DNA of 64,000 nucleotides from positions 147,001 through 211,000 of the forward strand of contig JAXCGZ010005691.1 of the NCBI GenBank assembly GCA_037179515.1, in the 5' to 3' direction. This stretch comes from Halocaridina rubra. Taxonomy: Eukaryota; Arthropoda; Malacostraca; Decapoda; Atyidae. A program made the position numbers and the translations under genes. Below are positions 61,484 to 64,000 of this stretch, piece after piece (within the stretch, counting starts at the first letter, position 1; each line of letters begins with the position of its first letter). The notes beneath the pieces were generated by a model. It was not told the origin of the DNA. It made no database searches and saw nothing but the letters and a program-made list of their open reading frames with translations.

Positions 61484-64000
61484 CCCACTTTTATGTGGGG
61501 TCGATGTTTCTGACCAGTGTTCTCCATATGTTCCTGTCCCATACCTCATCACCCAACAAACCTTTAGACCTCAGGTCGTCATTGATGCAATCCATCCACC
61601 TACGCTTTGGTCTCCCCCTCCTTCTCCTACCCTGTAAATCCATTTCCATCACTCTCCTCCCAACATACTGTTCATCCCTCCTAACCACATGACCATACCA
61701 TCTTAGTCTACTTTCTTGTATCCTATCTGATATTTCTCTAACTTTTGAGGTACCTCTAATTACCTCGTTTCTGATCTTATCGCTTCTTGTCACCCCACAC
61801 ATCCATCTCATCATCCTCATCTCTGCAGCATCCATTTTTTTTCTCTTGTGTCTTCTTTATTGCCCATGTTTCTAATCCATACATCATCGCAGGTCTCACA
61901 ACTGTCTTGTGCACTTTACCCCTCAACTTAATCCCTATTCTCCTGTTGCACAGCACCCCAGACACTTTCTTCCAGTTTTTCCATCCTGCTTGTATTCTGT
62001 GGGTTATTTCTGACTCTAGGTCACCATCCTCTGCTACTGCTGATCCCAAATACTTTAACTTTTCAACTCTTTTCAACACCTTTCCCTGCAAATTGACCTC
62101 CCCATCCTCATCATCTCTCAACCTCAAGTACAATGTCTTCTTCCTGCTGATTTTCAGTCCTCTATCCTCCATCACTTCTCCACTCCTCAAGCTTCTCCTC
62201 CACTACCTCTCATCTGTTGCTACAGAGTACAATGTCATCTGCAAAGAGCATACACCATGGAGACTGATCTCTCATACCCTGGGTTACTACATCCAAGACC
62301 AGATCAAATAGATATGGACTCAAAGCAGACCCTTGATGCAGACCAACATTACTGAGAGACTTTTCGTCAAGCCCACACTGCTCTTAACATTTGCCTCTGC
62401 CCTCTCATATATATCTTGAATGATTCTTACATATTTCTCGGGGACTCCATTTTATCTAATACACCTCCACACCTCTTGACGTGGTACTCGATCATATGCC
62501 TTTTCCAGGTCAATAAAGACCATATGCTGTCCTTCCTATTTCTCCTGATGCTTTTCCATCATTTGTCTCAAGGCAAATATGACATCCACTGTCGTTCTTC
62601 CAGGCATGAAGCCATAATGTTCATCTCCAATTGTCGTTACCTCTCTATGATCTTCTCCCATATCTTCATAGTATGACTTAACAAGTTTATACCTCTATTG
62701 CTTCCACACTCCTGAATGTCTCCCTTCCCTTTATAGATTGGGATAATTAGGCTTCCTCTCCACTCCTCTGGCATCTTTTCCTGACTAAAGATCTTTTGCA
62801 TTAAGTCCCACAAAATATCTATGCCTTCCTCTCCAAGACTCTTCCATACCTCCACTGGCATCTTATCAGGTCCTGCTGGCATTCCATTTTTCATTTTCCT
62901 TACTGCCCGCTCTACCCCCCTTCTAGCCACTGTTGTTGTAACTGCTTCATTTGGAAGTCCATCTTCAAATACTGCTCTTGGGTTCTCTTCATTTAGTAAT
63001 CCTTCAAAATAAGTTTCCCATCTGCTTTGTATTTCATCCTCTTCTGCTAGAACTACTCCATGGTTATCCTTTATTTGTCTTACTTGGGTCAAGTCCTTGG
63101 TTGCAGCATCTCGGGCCTTAGCAATTCGCCATATTTTCTTCTCTCCTTCTGGTGTTTCCAGCTCTTCATAGACTTCATTCAATTTCTCTGCCTTTGCTTT
63201 TGCTACTGCTCTCCTTGCCTCCTTCTTTGCCTGCTTGTACTCTTCTTTATCCTGCTCCAGGCCTGATAAATCTGCCTTTTTCTTAGCTTCTTTCTTGTTC
63301 TTCACCCATTCTTGCACTTCCTCATTCCACCGCCATGGCTCTTTATCATTTGGGGGTTTCCTTCCTGATAACTTTCCAAGTACCTCCTCACCAACCCTCA
63401 AGATCACCTTACTATTCTCTGTCCACCATCCTTGTACATTCTCATGAAACCTTATTGCTTCCAACACTCTTCCCTTAAACATAGCTTTCAGCTCTGCATC
63501 TTTCAATCTCCACCACTTTATCTTTGGGTCCATCCTCGGCTTCTTACTATTCCTACATTTCCTGAGCCTGGAATCAGTTACTACTATCTATGTTGCACTG
63601 CTACACTCTCCCCATTTATTACTTTACAGTTGCTAATCTCCTTGAGATGGTCTCTCCTACACAACAATAAATCTATCTGGCTCTCCCTCCCACCATTACT
63701 GTATGTAATCAATCTGTTTTCGTTTTTCTCAAAGAATGTGTTGACCAATCCCACTGCAAAATCAATCACTCTCTCTCTCCTCCCTTATTTCTCTAGCCCA
63801 CCCCCCAGCCCCCATTAACTCTACCTATCCCAGCCCTTCCAATTCCCAAGTGGCCATTTAGATCTCCTCCCAAAATTACCCTCTACCTTATAGGAATTGT
63901 TCTAAGCTCCTGGTCCATCTCCTCCCAAAATATATCCTTCTCCTCCACTGTACAACCAGTTTGTGGGGCATAGGCACATACCACATTGACAACCGTTTCT
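61484..64000 (-). mobile_element. RTE-type LINE, long copy running off the window
   Basis: Endonuclease end near 63960 (VNVVCAYAPQTGCTVEE), linker and RT N-terminus at 63533-62637 (ARDAATKDLTQVRQIKDNHG, SRWETYFEGLLNEEN, AGPDKMPVEVWKSLG, LIIPIYKGKGD), catalytic LFADDIVLC at ~62230-62250, C-terminus 62190-61491 (LKYLGSAVAEDGDLESEI, RPAMMYGLETWA). Frameshifts near 62640, 62190 and 61810. Confidence 0.88.
62637..63533 (-). pseudogene. RTE reverse transcriptase, N-terminal 298 codons
   Basis: The longest open piece of the RTE copy: a Lys/Glu-rich linker (KKEAKKKADLSGLEQDKEEY), then WRIAKARDAATKDL, AGPDKMPVEVWKSLGEEGID and RGINLLSHTMKIWEKIIER. The frame breaks just before the RT active-site region. 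Confidence 0.85.

Overview
This window is animal nuclear DNA, most likely from a decapod crustacean. The single host gene reads as an invertebrate Mediator subunit 14 (MED14). Around and inside it lie retrotransposons, tRNA-derived SINEs, TA-flanked MITEs, minisatellites and very long (AT)n, (AG)n, (AAT)n and (CA)n runs. The decapod assignment is an inference from repeat style and protein look; no species can be named from the sequence alone.

Layout. 1-13714 (minus): several copies of one CR1-clade LINE, all in the same orientation and mostly separated by (CA)n. This stretch is interrupted at 2585-4780 by the tail of another LINE and by a large fold-back element. 14128-43311 (minus): MED14, of which I could define 21 coding exons with splice signals and matching phases, about 1210 codons. 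The last ~200 residues are not visible and should lie beyond position 1, past an intron that contains the CR1 train. A possible 5' UTR exon ends at 44913. The introns hold SINEs, four related ~300 bp MITEs, a Tigger fossil, LINE fragments and many tandem repeats. 45570-51871 (minus): a complete but decayed Ty1/copia element with two LTRs, inserted in a (TA)n tract and itself invaded by a CR1 copy. 51914-52465: a long inverted repeat with tRNA-like arms, followed by ~410 bp of (AT)n. 54263-59251 (plus): two more CR1 copies head to tail. 60479-60672: a small fold-back MITE. 61198-64000 (minus): an RTE-type LINE with a second truncated 3' copy directly behind it.

The most unusual signal is in MED14. 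At exons 7, 11, 12, 15 and 20, short tandem duplications span or abut an exon edge, so the intron carries extra copies of the real splice site. The extreme case is exon 20, whose 5' splice site has been amplified into a 31 bp minisatellite of about 19 units. The second notable pattern is the head-to-tail LINE arrays: later, 5'-truncated copies lie in the (CA)n or short tails of earlier ones.
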